Below, piece by piece: positions 23,118-36,709 of a DNA stretch of 64,000 bases. Numbering within the stretch: position 1 is the stretch's first letter; the number at the start of each line of letters is the position of its first letter. Under the pieces are notes generated by a model. That model was not told the origin of the DNA, did not search any database, and worked only from the letters and a program-made list of their open reading frames with translations. This DNA is from Cucumis sativus (Eukaryota; Streptophyta; Magnoliopsida; Cucurbitales; Cucurbitaceae): assembly GCF_000004075.3 (NCBI RefSeq), contig NC_026660.2, positions 22,695,498 to 22,759,497 of the forward strand, written 5' to 3'. The translations under genes and the position numbers were made by a program.

Positions 23118-24095
23118 GGAACATAAACTAGTCCTACAAGTCTACAAATCAATACAAACTATATAACCTCACTCATTACTTAATATGAAGGGAAAGATAA
23201 AAGAAAGAAAATGATATAATGATTATCTAGTTTACCACACTAATTTCTTAATAGGAAGAGGAATGATCAAGATTGAAAATAGTAGAATAATTATCTAGTT
23301 TAATAGACTTATCACAACTAGAAAGAACCGTTTCTTCAAGCAAAGATAACCATGGATTTGACTCAAATCTTCAAACAAACATATCAACTAAACCAACGAT
23401 GCACACAAATTTGAGATAACCATCGATGTTTTCAAGAGTCAATTGATTACATGATTTCATATATCTGCTCAGCATACCTATACTAATAATTGATTGTCCA
23501 ATACAATGAGAAGGAGAAAATTAACAAATATAAAATGTGTCCCTTTAAAATGGTAAAACGTTCAAGACTAAAAGTAAAAAACCCAAAAGAACACCCATAG
23601 ATTAAACATTTCAATATAGAACCAAATATGTCAACCAAATCAATATCAAAAATTAAATCATCGTTTAACAGTTAACAGGCAAGAAATCCCAGTTTCAAGT
23701 CTAACAAGTTGGAAGCAAAAAGTGATTCGATTTTCATCACTCCTTGAATAGAAGCAGGAAGTATTCCAGATATGTAACTTCTTGTAAGATGCAGAAATAT
23801 GTTTCACAGATGAGTAAATACTCAAATTCACGAGCAACAGAAAATAAAGGCCACACAAGCTCACAAAATAGGCTACAGTTTGATGAATTCAACAAGTAGA
23901 TAAGTAGAGACAGTCTAGAAATCGTTCTCATAAACTTATCCAAAGTAAAAAAGAGAAAAACCAAAGAGACTTTCTACTTCAATACTACAAATCCATTTCG
24001 GACAAGCTATACAAGCATGAAACCTTCTCAGCACAGTCCAACGCAACTTAATGAAAATCTAAATAAATGATAAATGGGTGCCTTAGAAGCACGGA

Positions 24096-24242
24096 TACAA
24101 ACAATCCAAAGAATGCTTACAAACAGATCACAACATAAGGGAGCCCACATACAGATCATAGAACCCCAATTCATCTGGACTCCACTGTTTCCAATGCAGA
24201 AATAATATGTTCTGATGAATTACAAACAATCCAAAGAATGCT
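24096..24242. repeat. 22-bp direct repeat pair
   Basis: A block containing ACAAACAATCCAAAGAATGC occurs at 24096-24117 and again at 24221-24242, 125 bp apart. It is a small duplication in the region downstream of RPL12. Confidence 0.6.
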
Positions 24243-24618
24243 GAGTTATAACGAGACAACTAATAATATAAGATCAATGCAGAAAGAGGATAAATGAAAA
24301 CACCTCCAGAAAGAAAAAAGTATGCCCTGCATTCAGTGTAATGTAAGTAAGGAATAATCACAAAAGGGCTATTCTCAATAATACAACCGGAAATGCAACG
24401 ATATGAATCGAAACAAAAAATCTAAAACTTGAGTTCAAAACGGAACTACAATGCTTCCATCTCCGAAATGAAGCAAGCTTTTCCACATTAAATAAATCCT
24501 TATATCCGGAGATATAGTCATTTGAAGACAATAAAAAGAAACATCTTTAAAACTCCAAAACTGAAACTACAAAGTAAGAGTTCAAATGCGAAAAACAAAA
24601 AGAAAAAAAAAATCACTC

Positions 24619-25119
24619 TCAATCCTGAGGAATTTCAACATCCCCATCAGTAATTTCCTGCTGCAAATCCTTCGGGTCCTTACCATCGACCGTACACCCA
24701 ACAGAAACGCAAGTACCGAGAATCTCCTTAACGGATCCACTGAGATCCTTAGCCATAGACCTGGGGCGCATAACCCTAGCAATCTCAATAACATCGTCAA
24801 GCGAGATATTACCATTGTGCTTGATGTTCTTGGTCTTCTTGCGGTCGCGTTCGGGCTCTTTGAGGGCCTTGATGACCAAAGCAGCAGCAGAGGGAACCAC
24901 AGAGACCTTGGCTTGACGGTTCTGGACAGTAAGCTTGACGGTAACTCTGAGACCCTTCCATTCCTTGGCAGTCTCCTTGGCAATGTCTTCTCCGATCTTC
25001 TTTGGGGAGAGACCTAGAGGACCGATTTTGGGAGCGAGAGAACTGGCGGCTCCGACCTCACCTCCGGTAACTCGGACGAAAACCTCGACGACCTGAGAAG
25101 GATCGAGCTTGGGCGGCAT
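24619..25119 (-). CDS. RPL12: 60S ribosomal protein L12 (uL11)
   Basis: Intronless, 166 residues, the normal plant length, from ATG at 25119. This is the eukaryotic uL11 protein of the large-subunit GTPase-associated centre, which binds the 28S rRNA stalk base. The N-terminal domain starts [20 protein letters not shown] and continues with [37 protein letters not shown] and [20 protein letters not shown] follow. The C-terminal rRNA-binding domain has [18 protein letters not shown] and [16 protein letters not shown]. It reads away from the tRNA gene. The upstream region has a telo-box and site II motifs typical of ribosomal protein genes, so it is probably expressed in dividing tissue. Confidence 0.97.
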   Translation of the reverse strand: MPPKLDPSQVVEVFVRVTGGEVGAASSLAPKIGPLGLSPKKIGEDIAKETAKEWKGLRVTVKLTVQNRQAKVSVVPSAAALVIKALKEPERDRKKTKNIKHNGNISLDDVIEIARVMRPRSMAKDLSGSVKEILGTCVSVGCTVDGKDPKDLQQEITDGDVEIPQD

Positions 25120-25223
25120 AATTGAATAATGGGATTAGTTGGATTGAAATTCTGAGTTCAGAGGCGATGGGCGGAGGCGGAAATCGAAGGGAAGGGTAAG
25201 GTTTTGAAGGAACGTATAAAAGC

Positions 25224-25318
25224 TAGGGTTTTACTCCTTCTCAAGCGCCTGCCAAATTACTAATTTCTCCTTTTTCTTTCACATTTTCATTCCCTTTTGG
25301 GCTTTTTGGCCCGGCCCA
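25224..25318 (-). promoter_or_regulatory. RPL12 promoter: telo-box and site II elements
   Basis: On the - strand AAACCCTA (telo-box, 25224-25231) lies about 105 bp before the ATG. Further upstream are GGCCCGGCCCA (25308-25318) and TGGGCT (25298-25303 as read on +), matching the site II pattern TGGGCY. The pairing of telo-box and site II is typical of plant ribosomal protein promoters and is bound by TCP and Trb-type factors in other plants. Confidence 0.65.
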
Positions 25319-25414
25319 TCCATTCCAATAATTTCCTCTCTTTCCCTAAAACTTAAAAAGCAAATAATAAAAAAAACCAATTTCAATAGAAAAAATTAAA
25401 ACAAAATTTGAATT

Positions 25415-25487
25415 GCTCTCGTTGAGAGTCGAACTCAAGACCTCCCGCTTACTAAACGGGTGCTCTAACCAACTGAGCTACGAGAGC
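25415..25487 (-). tRNA. tRNA-Thr (anticodon AGU)
   Basis: Read on the - strand, the 73-nt sequence folds as a complete cloverleaf. Acceptor GCTCTCG pairs with CGAGAGC; the D arm contains GCTCAGTTGGTTAGAGC; the anticodon stem is CCCGT/GCGGG with loop TTAGTAA, so the anticodon is AGT, decoding threonine ACU. The T arm is TTGAG-TTCGACT-CTCAA. No intron and no encoded CCA. A T-rich run (TTTT several times) immediately downstream on the - strand is a pol III terminator. Confidence 0.95.
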
Positions 25488-26156
25488 ACGTTGAACTTTC
25501 CGGTTGTCTTTTTCATAATTATTAATTAACTTTCTTTTTAATCTTTCGCAACTCTAAAATCGTATTCGGTATAGTTCACCAAATTGGCCCATCCGTTTTT
25601 GCAAGGTTAAATTATCCTTAACGTTGTTGATGCCATATTTAAATTACAACACTTCAATCACTAACATATCAGCTTTTCTAGGAATTATCTCTTCAAAATC
25701 GCTTCCATTTATATACCTAACAATCTCTTGGTTTGGAACAATTTCCTTCTTTTTTTCACTTGCTAGCTCCAAGATCTGAAACACCAACTGCCCATTTTCT
25801 TTTTGAGACACATGAAGTCAAACACATGTGATATCTGCTGCCCCATTTATTTGATTTCACAAGGTAAGATTTCAAATATATAAAGTAAAAAGGTGAGTGA
25901 AATTAGGCTTTTAGATCAATGGTAAAAAAAGATTAATAGGAAGATGCTTCACATGATACTCACAAACATTATAGTACGATCAGTTTTTTGTGGTTTAGTT
26001 TCTTCAGCTCATGAAAGCTTTTAAGTTCCCAATAATGGTTGGCTCCTAACAAGGCCAAAGTCTCTCTCATTTGTTTAATAAACTCATCACCATCTAAAAT
26101 TATATTATATATAAATATATACAAACCTATATTCTTCTCATGCATACACGTCGTCC
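25488..26156. other. Spacer and CNGC promoter region
   Basis: No gene. An AT-rich TATA region (26103-26122, ATATATAAATATATA) precedes the CNGC start. An ATG at 26140 opens a 17-codon frame that overlaps the CNGC start out of frame; whether it is transcribed depends on the exact start site. Confidence 0.5.
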
Positions 26157-29100
26157 ATGGAGATTATCAATGACCACAATAAGGTTATTCTGATCAATGG
26201 CGAAGCTGGGAGGAGGAGGAACAGTGAGAGAAGGAAAGAGGTGGGAATAATTTCTTGTATTTCTGATGAAGATTATGACCATGATCGAGATCATGTGGTG
26301 AAGGGAATGATACTAGATCCAACTTTGCCCATATTGAACAAATGGAACAGGGTTTTTCTAGTGGCTTCTCTAGTCTCACTATTTGTTGACCCCCTCTTCT
26401 TCTTCCTACCGGTGGTGAACGCGGAGGACGGGTGCATCCAAATGAGTACAGAATTGGGTGTGGCGTTGACAGTGGTCCGATCCATGGCGGATGTGTTCTA
26501 CATAGCGCACATACTCATTAGGTTTAGGACAGCTTATGTAGCTCCCTCCTCCAGAATCTTCGGGAGAGGAGACCTCGTGATTCACCCTTCTAAGATCGCA
26601 GCAAACTATCTTGGTTTCGAGTTTTGGCTTCATTTTGCTGCTGCATTGCCTCTTCCACAGGTCCCTTCTCTTTTGTTGCATTATTCATTACAATAATATC
26701 GTTATACTTACAAAAGTTGTAGATAGTGTATGTATATATATATCATCATCCCCAACCTTAAACAAACGTTTCAAAACTAAGGTGTATGATCAAAAGTTGA
26801 AGGTATATCGTGAATAATAAATATTAACGGTGTGTACGATGGTGATCAGGCATTCATATGGATTGCAATTCCAAAAATGAGGGGATGGAGTTGCATAGTT
26901 CGGTTGTGCATTCTGTTTCAGTACGTGTTGAGGTTGTATCTCATCTTCCCTTTATCAGATCAAATCATTAAGGCCACTGGAGTTCTGATGAAAACAGCTT
27001 GGGTTGGAGCTGTTTATAACCTAATGCTCTTTATGCTAGCAAGCCATGTAATTACCTTTCAAACTCTCTTACATACATCCAATTTTAATTCATTTAAAAT
27101 ATTTGGTTGGTTTCTAGGTTTTAAGTCCCCTTTTTATATCATTCTTATCCTAAAATATATATTACTCATTTAGTGGTTAAGTTGTAAGTTTTAGGTTTTG
27201 AGTTTGATTTTTATTTAGCTATAGAATTTTAAAATGTTGTAATTTTTTTTTATATTGAAATTTGAGTTTTGTTTCAATTTTGTCACTAGATTTTAAGGTT
27301 CTCACTTTTACTTAGCTAATAGGCATAAACACAATATGATTATCAAGGTTAAAACTGTAAATCTTGAATAGAAACAAAATTGCAACATTTTATAGACTAA
27401 ATTGAAATCAAACTCAAAACTTAAAAAAAATGTGTAATAATATTTTTGGAATATGAGATCAAATATAAACTATTTCCAAAAAGTTAAAATCCAAAAAGAT
27501 TTTTTTTTCAATTATAGAAAGATACCATTGAACTTGTTTTTAAAACTACTTTCTAGAGTAGAAAAACCCTTACTTATTAGATCTTAGAACACAAAGTCGA
27601 TGAATAAGGGTTTACGTAAGCAGGGTTGGGTTGGGCCTTGGAAGAAAATTATAAACCAATCCAAAATATTCAGGTTGACTAGAAATGAACACTATCTATT
27701 TAAGCAAGTGTCAACGGCCAATTCAATCCGGTCTAAAAAATTTGAGTTTGGTTGGGGTTGTTTTTTTTTCACAAAATTTTATATTGTTTTTTAATATGGG
27801 TAAGCAAATTTTCATTCAAAATGAGGTTTACTTTTACGTTTTAGGTTATATATATTATACATAATTAGGTTGAGTCGGGTCAACCCAACCCTTTACTTAC
27901 TCGACTATCTAATTCAACCTTATTTTTTATCCAATTTTCTAACTCAACTCAATCCAAGGTTTATGTAAGTTTAATTGATGTATATATGTTTATAGGTATT
28001 GGGGTCGTGCTGGTACCTTCTATCCATAGGAAGACAAATGGAATGCTGGAAAAAAGTGTGCAATTTGGGGCATTACTTGGATTGTGAATATGAGCATTTT
28101 TATTGTAAAGCTGCACAAAGAGATCATCCTGCTTGGTGGTTTCATCTTAAAGCAAGCAATATCTCAGATTTATGTAATCCAACTGCTACCAATTTCTTCC
28201 ACTTTGGGATTTTTTCTGATTCTTTTGCTTCAACTTCTTCCCCCTTCATCACTAGGTACTTGTACTGTTTCTGGTGGGGATTGAGGAATTTGAGGTACTT
28301 TCTCTTAAAACTTTGCTGATTTGTGATTCGTGTTGAATGTGTGCTAAAAGTAATTTGAATGTTTTGTTTTTGCAGCTCTCTAGGACAAAATTTGCTAACA
28401 AGTAGCAATGTGGGAGAGATCAATTTCGCTATTGTCATTGCCATTCTCGGGTTGGTGCTTTTTGCTCTTCTCATTGGAAATATGCAAGTAATTATCTAAC
28501 CTTCCTACCCTTTTTTTTCTTTACCAAAACAGCATTTCTCTTTTTAGGTATAATTGTAACAAACTTGTACAGTTTATGCAAATTTTGAATTTTAAATTTG
28601 ATTTGGTGATTTTGGAATTATATGTGTATAATTAGACATATCTCCAATCAACAACATTAAGACTAGAAGAATGGAGAAGAAGAAGAAGAGACACGGAGCA
28701 ATGGATGCAACACAGACAATTACCAAATCAATTGAAACAATGTGTAAGAAACTATGACCAATTCCGATGGATTGCAACCCACGGCGTCGACGAACAACAA
28801 ATTCTAAAATCCCTTCCTCTCGATCTCCGACGACACATCAAACGCCATCTCTGTTTAGATCTCCTCCGTCAAGTTCCTCTGCTAGACGAAATGGAAGAAA
28901 CAATGTTAGACGCAATTTGCGAGAGATTAAACCCCTATTTAATCACTTCCAACACCTATTTAATTCGAGAAGGCGACCCAGTTAACGAAATGCTGTTCAT
29001 AATCCGTGGGTATTTGGATTCCCACACCACCAACGGCGGCCGGACTGGGTTCTTCAACTCGAGCCGCCTTGGGCCCAGTGATTTCTGCGGTGAGGAGTTG

Positions 29101-29457
29101 CTACCTTGGGCTTTGGTTGATGATCCTAGGACGGCAGCGGTGTTTCCGTCGTCAACCAGGACGGTGAAGGCGGTGACGGAAGTGGAAGGGTTCGCGCTTG
29201 TGGCGGAGGATTTGAAGTTTGTGGCAGCGCAATTTCGGAAGCTGCATAGTAAACAGATTAGGAGTACATTTAGGTTTTATTCGCATCAATGGCGGACATG
29301 GGCGGCGTGTTTCATTCAGGCGGCGTGGTTTAGGTATAAGCGGCGGATGAAGAAGGAGGAAGAAGATGAGATTAATGTTGTGAGGAAGATGAATGTTGTT
29401 CATCATAGGTCGTTGGTGAAGCCACTTCAACTTGATTTCTCTGTTGAACATAGATGA
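26157..29457 (+). CDS. CNGC: Cyclic-nucleotide-gated ion channel (CNGC)
   Basis: Exons are 26157-26660, 26850-27047, 27996-28294, 28376-28487 and 28636-29457, all GT/AG, giving 644 residues. Plant CNGCs are plasma-membrane Ca2+-permeable cation channels regulated by cyclic nucleotides and calmodulin. S1 begins near WNRVFLVASLVSLFVDPLFF. The S2-S3 region carries FRTAYVAPSSRIFGRGDLVI, then S4 with ALPLPQ. The pore has FWWGLRNLSSLGQNL with the plant GQN filter, followed by S6 (ILGLVLFALLIGNMQ). The binding domain, about residues 455-570, contains GGRTGFFNSSRLGPSDFCGE, and an IQ calmodulin motif follows (FIQAAWFRYKRR, about 597-608). The N-terminus (about 50 residues) is short. The sequence recalls CNGC15-like members, but I would not fix a subgroup. 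Intron 2 is long (948 bp) and holds repeat insertions. Confidence 0.93.
27183..27432. mobile_element. MITE-like inverted repeat in CNGC intron 2
   Basis: The left side (27183-27246, containing GTTTTGAGTTTGAT and AAAATGTTGTAATTT) matches the reverse complement of the right side (about 27365-27432). Arms of about 65 bp with mismatches flank a short core. Further downstream in the same intron GGGTTGGGTTGGG (near 27622) faces CAACCCAACCC (near 27880), perhaps a second insertion. Both lie well away from the splice sites. Confidence 0.5.
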
Positions 29458-31948
29458 CGTTTTTTCTCCAAATGACATGTATGGGAACATATCAATATAG
29501 ATATTATTGATATTAGAATTGCTAATCTTACAAAAATGAATCACAAACTAATCCATCCGAATCTGAATCCCATAGTATGTTTTGATTAAGGATTATTATA
29601 ATATTCTACTTACTTATAATATTTCAAGTGTACATTATTTTAATTTTGCTAATGACAATAACAATATATTTGGTGTGAATTTTTAAATAGTAGTTATTGT
29701 AGAGTAGAGATTTATAATCTTAACATGTTTTATCATGTTAGAGATGTGTCTTAAAGATTTAATGAATTGATTCATCTCTACTTAATATAGAATGAAGATT
29801 AACCAAAAAAAAAAACATACGGTACAAATTTGTTTTTATTAAAAAGATGTATTTTATTTGATATTTAATTGAGTAGTGAGTCAAAGCAAGTAATGAGCCA
29901 AAAATAATGATAGGTTTGATGTATGATGATGTTATTTTTAGATTTATTTTGATTTGGTAGGAAGTATAAATTTAGATATTTATTGTATTGTGAAATCAGA
30001 ATTTGAAAATTGAATTTAAAAGAAAAGAAAAAAGTGGAAGAGAGTGTTCCATTATGAGTACTCACTCCACTTGGATTGTGGGTTAAGTCCAAATGATTTG
30101 GGCTGAAGCCCAAGGCCAAGCCCATTTTCTGACCAATGTCACATCCCCTCATAACCCTCCTTCTTTCTCCACATTTCTTTAAGACTAAATTCTACTTAAC
30201 TACTTAAAACGAGCTGCCTTAATGTAACTTTTGAATTGTTGTAATAATAAAAAAGAAACATTTACCCAAAACACATGATTAATTTAAATGAAATGAACAA
30301 AGTTTATATGTAATATGTATAACATTAATTAATCATGATTTGATGAGATAAGACAAGTCAAGTGATGTAATTAATATTTGGTAATTTCCCTAAGTATTAT
30401 TTTGAAGGAAAAAGAAAATAGGAATTGATTTGACAAATGAGGATATGTGGGGTAGTACTTATGGAAGAGTTGAGATTCCAACTCCAAAGGGCATATGTTT
30501 TCTATGTGTTTGACTTATTATGTTCTATGACCAACCATTAAACTTTTTTTTTTTTTAAAAAAAAAGATGCTTTCTTTTTCACTATATTTTAGGCTTTTTT
30601 ACTCCTTGGAAAAAGAATAAAATTGCTTTTAATCTCACTTTCAAAGGCTTTTTATTTATTTTATATAATTAAAATAAAATAAAAATTTCTCTCCTTTGGG
30701 TGGTCCAACATAAAAACAAGCCTAAAAATCATCCCCATTTATTTCCATCCTCATATCTTAAAAGTGATAAACAAAAATCCTACCTAATTTAAAACGTGTC
30801 TCACTTAAAGTAACAAAAAGTTCTTCTACTTTGAACTTTTAAACCTAGCTATATTCTTAGTAATCTTTTAACATGGTATTAGTTAGATTATAAGATTTGG
30901 ATAGGTTAGTTTAATTTCTACCGAGAATTTGGTTTAGTTGAAAGGAATAGAATCGAGTGAGTTTAATTTATTTTTATTTTCTTTTTTATAAAAGTAGGGA
31001 TATTTTAATCGAGGAATACTTTTAGTTTATGTCGTCTTTCTCATGTGTGATGTTTGAGTGGTATCCAAGTAGATTTAGCAAAGATGTTATGTAAGTGAGA
31101 GTGTGTGTGTGTGTGTGGAATATTGAAAGCATATATACACAAAATGAGTTGATGGGGCCACACCCACAAAGCAAAGCAAAGCATGCATGGCCGAAATTTT
31201 GGAAAAGAAAATGTGCTATTTCATTCATCTCCATAATTGCACAAACGCCATCATAAAAATCCATACCTTAATTCAACAACACACATCCATCTTCTAATTT
31301 CCTCTCATCCTCCCATTGAAATTATTGAATTTATAAATACAAGGACTTAGAATCAACTCAAATTACTACAAAAACCACCATAAAATATGGAAAAGAAACC
31401 ACTTTCATATCTACTACTCCCGGTCTTGTCAAAGACAAAAAAGATACGTCTAGAAGAGAAGATGGGTGGACGGATGGAACTCTGTTTCTTGTTTGGTTCT
31501 AAAAGATTTTAAAATCTATTGTGATCAATAATTTAATGGATACTTTTTTTTATATATAAAAAGTGAAATTGTGAAGTCTAATAAGTTACGAGCTATTAAG
31601 ATTTACAATGCAAGGAGTTAATTAGTAACTAGACATAATTCTGACGTCTTTTAGTTGTGAAGTTCATAAACTCGTTGGAACAAACTTCTCTTACAATAGG
31701 TTAAATGCAAGATTAGGGCATTTAAGAACTTAATTTTCAGCAAATTAAGGGTAAACTTGAAAAAGATATGCAAGATTTTGAGCCATGGTAAAGTTGAAAA
31801 TTTTCTAGAAGAATTGAAAATTATGAAATATATATATAGTCGAATTTCTTATACAAATGGTATAAATTATTAATTCTTTATGCAATAAACCCATAACTAA
31901 AACAACACCATTTCTTGTGGTGAAGTTCTTCCAAATCTATGTCAAATC

Positions 31949-32040
31949 AATTTGAATCTATACGAGATCACATATATTTTCTTTTTTTGTTTTAATTTGA
32001 ATCTATACGAGATCACAACTTAGATTTTCTTTTTTGTTTT
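31949..32040. repeat. 45-bp tandem duplication
   Basis: AATTTGAATCTATACGAGAT occurs at 31949 and again at 31994, each followed by a TTTTCTTTTTTTG-like tract. Two copies with slight differences. Confidence 0.65.
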
Positions 32041-32280
32041 GTTGTGTACGTAGTCATGTCTTAACTTCATCTTTGAATCATAGCGAATCTTCCTCTTAAC
32101 AACTTGTCTATTGGACACAAATACACAAAGCTTTTGGTACCACTTATTAGTACGTACAATAGACACTTCTAATTTTCATATCTCCCTTGAAAAAGATATC
32201 ATATTTTCTTATATTTTCCTTTTTGCTTTTGATATTTCATACTTAAAAACTTCATATTCTATCAAAACAATCAAATTATT

Positions 32281-32300
32281 TATATATATATATATATATA
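32281..32300. repeat. (TA)10 microsatellite
   Basis: Ten uninterrupted TA units in AT-rich spacer. No nearby gene. Confidence 0.85.
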
Positions 32301-35300
32301 TTCAAATCAATCCATTAGTAAAATGTATGAAGAGTGTCATGTGAGAAAGTATTGACAAATTAATTTAGTATTAAATTGGGTACCTCATCATGACCAATTT
32401 CTTCATGCCTAAATTATGTGCATATAATTTGGTCCTTTTGTTTTGATTTAATTTTAATTCTTAGAGCACTCATTCTCCCAATTCCCATATCTCTTTATCT
32501 TTGGTTATAATACTAATTAAATACTTTTCCTTTACTACTACACTCATGTTCTATATATGGTTTTATTTAACATACAATAATAATATCAAATGTATGTATG
32601 TATTCATATGTATTCTACACCATAAATTATGATTTAAATTGGTTGTACGGACGAACATGCCCTCCAAAATTAAACAATATGTCTTTTTGCCTTTTTCAAA
32701 TGGTGGACAAGTTTCTAAAACAAATTATATATTAAAGTTTTCAATCACTTATTTCATTGCAATGGTTTGCTTTAATAATTTTTAAGATGAGTTCTTTGAA
32801 GGGTTGGATTTTTTACAAGATTTTACAAGTTTGATTAATTGTTCTATATCGATTAAAATTGAAGAATGAAGATGAATTTCAAATTGATAAAATAAGACAA
32901 TCTTATTTAATTCACATAAAGCATTTGTAACAATTTAATCAATTAATTAAGTTGAATAAGGGCTACTTTCCTTTTTGGGTGTAAGTAGGTGATGGATCCA
33001 AAATTAAAAAAGAGAAGATATAGTAATTAAGAAGAAAAAAGGTTAGGCCTATGGAGTACAAAATAGAGATATTACCTTTTGATGACACTTAGATAAAAAA
33101 ACAATTAAACAATAATAAGTCAAAAAGAAAGCCTTTAGGAAAGAAAATGTAAGTAATGTAATAAACTCTTTTATATAAAATATTCAAACAAATGAAGCTT
33201 TTGAATTAGAAATTGATGTCCCTCTAATTCCTCTTCAAAAGCAACCAACTTTTTATTTATTTATTTTGCCTAAAGGTTTGTTCGTTAACACCATGTTTTG
33301 TTTTCACCTTTTTTTTAATCACTTTCTCTTGGAAAATGCTCAAATTTTGCATAAACATAGGCTTTTTATTGAATGCAATTTGGAGTTGGATGTGATGTGA
33401 CAAAAAAAAAAAGGGCAATTACCCACCTCTAAATAAATAAATAAATATATGAATTGAAATGAGAATTGATAACAAAAGTATAAAATACCAATCTCGATAA
33501 AAACATGGAAGTATAGTATTTTTGGTTTACAAAAATATGAATATGAATAGTTAAAAGTGAATTTAAATTGAGTATGGTAGATGGGATATTTGATAATACA
33601 TGTAAGTTTGAGGGGAAAAAAAAAGAATGAATTAATAATGGAATTTAAAGTTAAAAGAATAGAGAGTGATAATAATTATGGTTATTGGGGTCCAACTCCT
33701 AAGTTTTGAAAAGTGAGAGAGAGAGCTTAGTTTTTCACCCAAAGGGCACACCATCATATGACCAACTTGGTCCATATTATGAATCTATTTTACATATATA
33801 AAAACTAAATTCATGTTTCTTCTTCACCAACAGTTAATAATGAATTATGTACATTTCTGTTTTCTTTTTCATTTTTCCATCGTTTTAATTCTACAAATAC
33901 ATATTTGATTTCGATTTCGAGTATATGTTGTTAAATTTAGTATTTATTTATGTAAATAAATTATGGATCCTTTTGGTATATCAACGAATTGTTACAATCA
34001 AATTTTAATAATGAGTCAGTTTTTACATGAAGATTGTTAATTATTAATAAACATATTAGATTAAACTTAATTGAATAGATGCATTTGTTAAAGTTGTTTC
34101 ACCTAACTAGTTAATTTTTTTTAATAGAAAGAAATCTGGTCTTACTTTAGTTTATATAAAATAAATGAAAGTTTATGAAATAAAGAGGTAGCTTATTTGA
34201 GTACGCTAAGTTCACATAGATGTCAAGAACCTTTCTTTCTCTAAAACGTTTTTTTAAGAGTGATAGTATAAATTGTAAGATGTAAAGTGAAAAGAGTTTG
34301 ATTTGGTGCAACTTGAGTGAAAGAAAGGGTATATTAAATGTCAAAATTGAAAAGTATATAATGTAAAATGGGGAAAAGAAATAGAGATGATGAAGGTGAG
34401 AATGAGTAGAAAGTGCAATGAAAGAAAAGAGGATAAGCAGAAGAATGGATGTAGGTATTTGGGGATTGAACTGACAATGAAAAAGAAATGGTAAAACAAC
34501 AACAACAATAACAACAACAAAAAAGAAAAGAAGAGAAAAGAAAAGAAAAGGCTGCATATATCATATCTCTTCCCTTTTCTTTTGGACTCACTCTCTACTT
34601 TCTACATACTTCCATTTCATTCCTTCCTCAAACAATCACCATTATGGAAATCTCTTTTTCTTTCTTTTTCTCTCCCACTCTTCCCTCTTTCAATTTCATC
34701 TAGTATTATATTCTTACCAACTTTGGTCAAACATCAAAAATCCATTATTCATTTATAATTATACTCATTTTCTTTTATATCTTATAAACCTAGAATTAAT
34801 TGACATAGATAGTGAAAATGTTGAGCATATGATTTTACCAAAAGTTTGGAAGAGAGAGAGAATAGTGAGATATAATGAGTAAAAGAGAAGTAAAATTAAG
34901 AGAGAAAAGATATAACATAACGTGGAAAAGAGTAGATTATATAATTACATTAAAGAGAGAGTGAATGGATGGGATATATATGTCTATATACTTTAGTTTT
35001 GGACAGACAAAGGGTGGCCTTGCAATGCCTATGGCTTCCAAGACCAAATAATTATAAGAACACATTAAATTAATTATTTACAAACCAAAAAACCAAAAAA
35101 CCAAAAAACAAAAGGGGCTTTACTTTTACATAAAATTTATACAATATAAACCCTACACAAAGGTCATTTGCCTTCTTTGGTCCCTCTTTTCCAACCAAAT
35201 TAAATTAAGTTAGTAAGGGGGCCAATATGCAACTTCTAACATATATGTCTTCTTCTTCTTCTTTTTCTCTTTTATCTCTCAGTGGTTTTTGTAATTAATT

Positions 35301-36709
35301 GAATAATTATATTGTTTGGTTTTGGGTCCTTCATGTTTTTGGAAATTGCATAATTACTAAAAGAAAAAACTTGGGGTGGGAGGGGGTGGAGGTGGGGGTT
35401 TATCATTATTGACATTGCTATTTGCTAACTCTCTGTTGGGGAAACTTCCTTTGCCTCTCCCACGTCGGTTGCTCTTATCACCTACTTTCTCTTCCCATAT
35501 CTATTTATTCACACTTTTTCAAGTTGGCTTCAACAAAACCAAAACAAAACCCAAAAACCAACACAAATATGTTTCTAACTAAGTTTGAGTTTGATTACTC
35601 TAATTCATTTTCTACTATTCTTTAAGTTGGGTATTGGAAGAGAATTTTGTTTCAAAGTAATTTAAGAATCCTAAATTTAATGCGTTTCATATATCTCTTG
35701 ATTATGTCTACCTTAATTCATGTCATGAAAATAAATACATATACATATATGTTTTTATTTAGTTCTGGAAAAAGGAAAAGTGGTATAATAAAACTGAATT
35801 TATTTTAGAATAATAATCTTAAAAGAAAGAAAAGTCTTTTTTTCTTTTTCCTTTTTGGAATTTGGAATTATTTTAGAGGTAGGTGTGAATGAAAGAAACA
35901 CCAATAATTTAAAAGAGAGAATAATAATGTGATAGGGCTTTATTTTAAAATTTATCCACATAAGGATATGATGAATGGTTCCCAATATATAGAGTTATTG
36001 TTTAGTACTATTTGTTGGTTGTCCAATAGCATTAATTAGTACCATCATCCACTTCATCCTAACTCTCTCAACCAAAAATAAACCTAAATCATTTTTCTTT
36101 AAGTCAACAACAATATCATACCCAAATTCATTCATTAATTAGACCATTCCAATTATATATGTGGATTAATCACATAACTTACCTAATTAACTCCAAGTTC
36201 ATTTATTATTTCATTGCTATTCCTTTTGGGACATAATTAATTCTCCAGATGTGAATTGTAACAAAATGCTAACATCATTATGACCAAAAAGGGTGTTCTT
36301 TTTCTTCTTCTTCAAAGCCCCCAACATCTCCATTTACTTGCTTCACAAAAAGAAAACAAAATAAAAACAATCACTATATCTTGTTTCGTTAAGTTAGTTT
36401 ACAAATATATAAATTTAAATATGAGTTATTTTTAAATATAACAAAATAATATTTTAATCTATCTATACATATAGTAATTTATTTTGATCTATTGTATCGT
36501 AGTTCATCGTAGATATGTCATGATGTTTTATTATATTTTTAATATTATTTTTCTTTAAAGATTGATGAGGTGTATGTACCAAAACAAGATAAATTTCTAA
36601 GCATAGCCATTACATTACAATATTCTAAATGAGCATGTTCTTTTTATGAATGGTATTTTTATACAATTATATTTTAAATATATTCTTTTCTTTTCTAAAT
36701 TTTTTATAT

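Larger units (their letters stand above)
22493..24618. other. Spacer between small-protein gene E and RPL12
   Basis: No supported gene. It contains an 88-bp tandem duplication with an adjoining palindrome (22921-23117), a 22-bp direct repeat (24096-24117 and 24221-24242) and the 3' untranslated side of RPL12. The last kilobase is less AT-rich than other spacers and could be part of a long 3' end or a non-coding transcript, but nothing in it is protein-like. Confidence 0.45.

Noticed and set aside
24586..25017. 143-codon frame on the + strand
   Set aside because: It is the antisense shadow of RPL12, whose reading frame is certain.
34147..34591. Two overlapping - strand frames of 136 and 85 codons
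   Set aside because: They are runs of Phe, Leu, Ser and Val from simple purine/pyrimidine sequence, with no domain.
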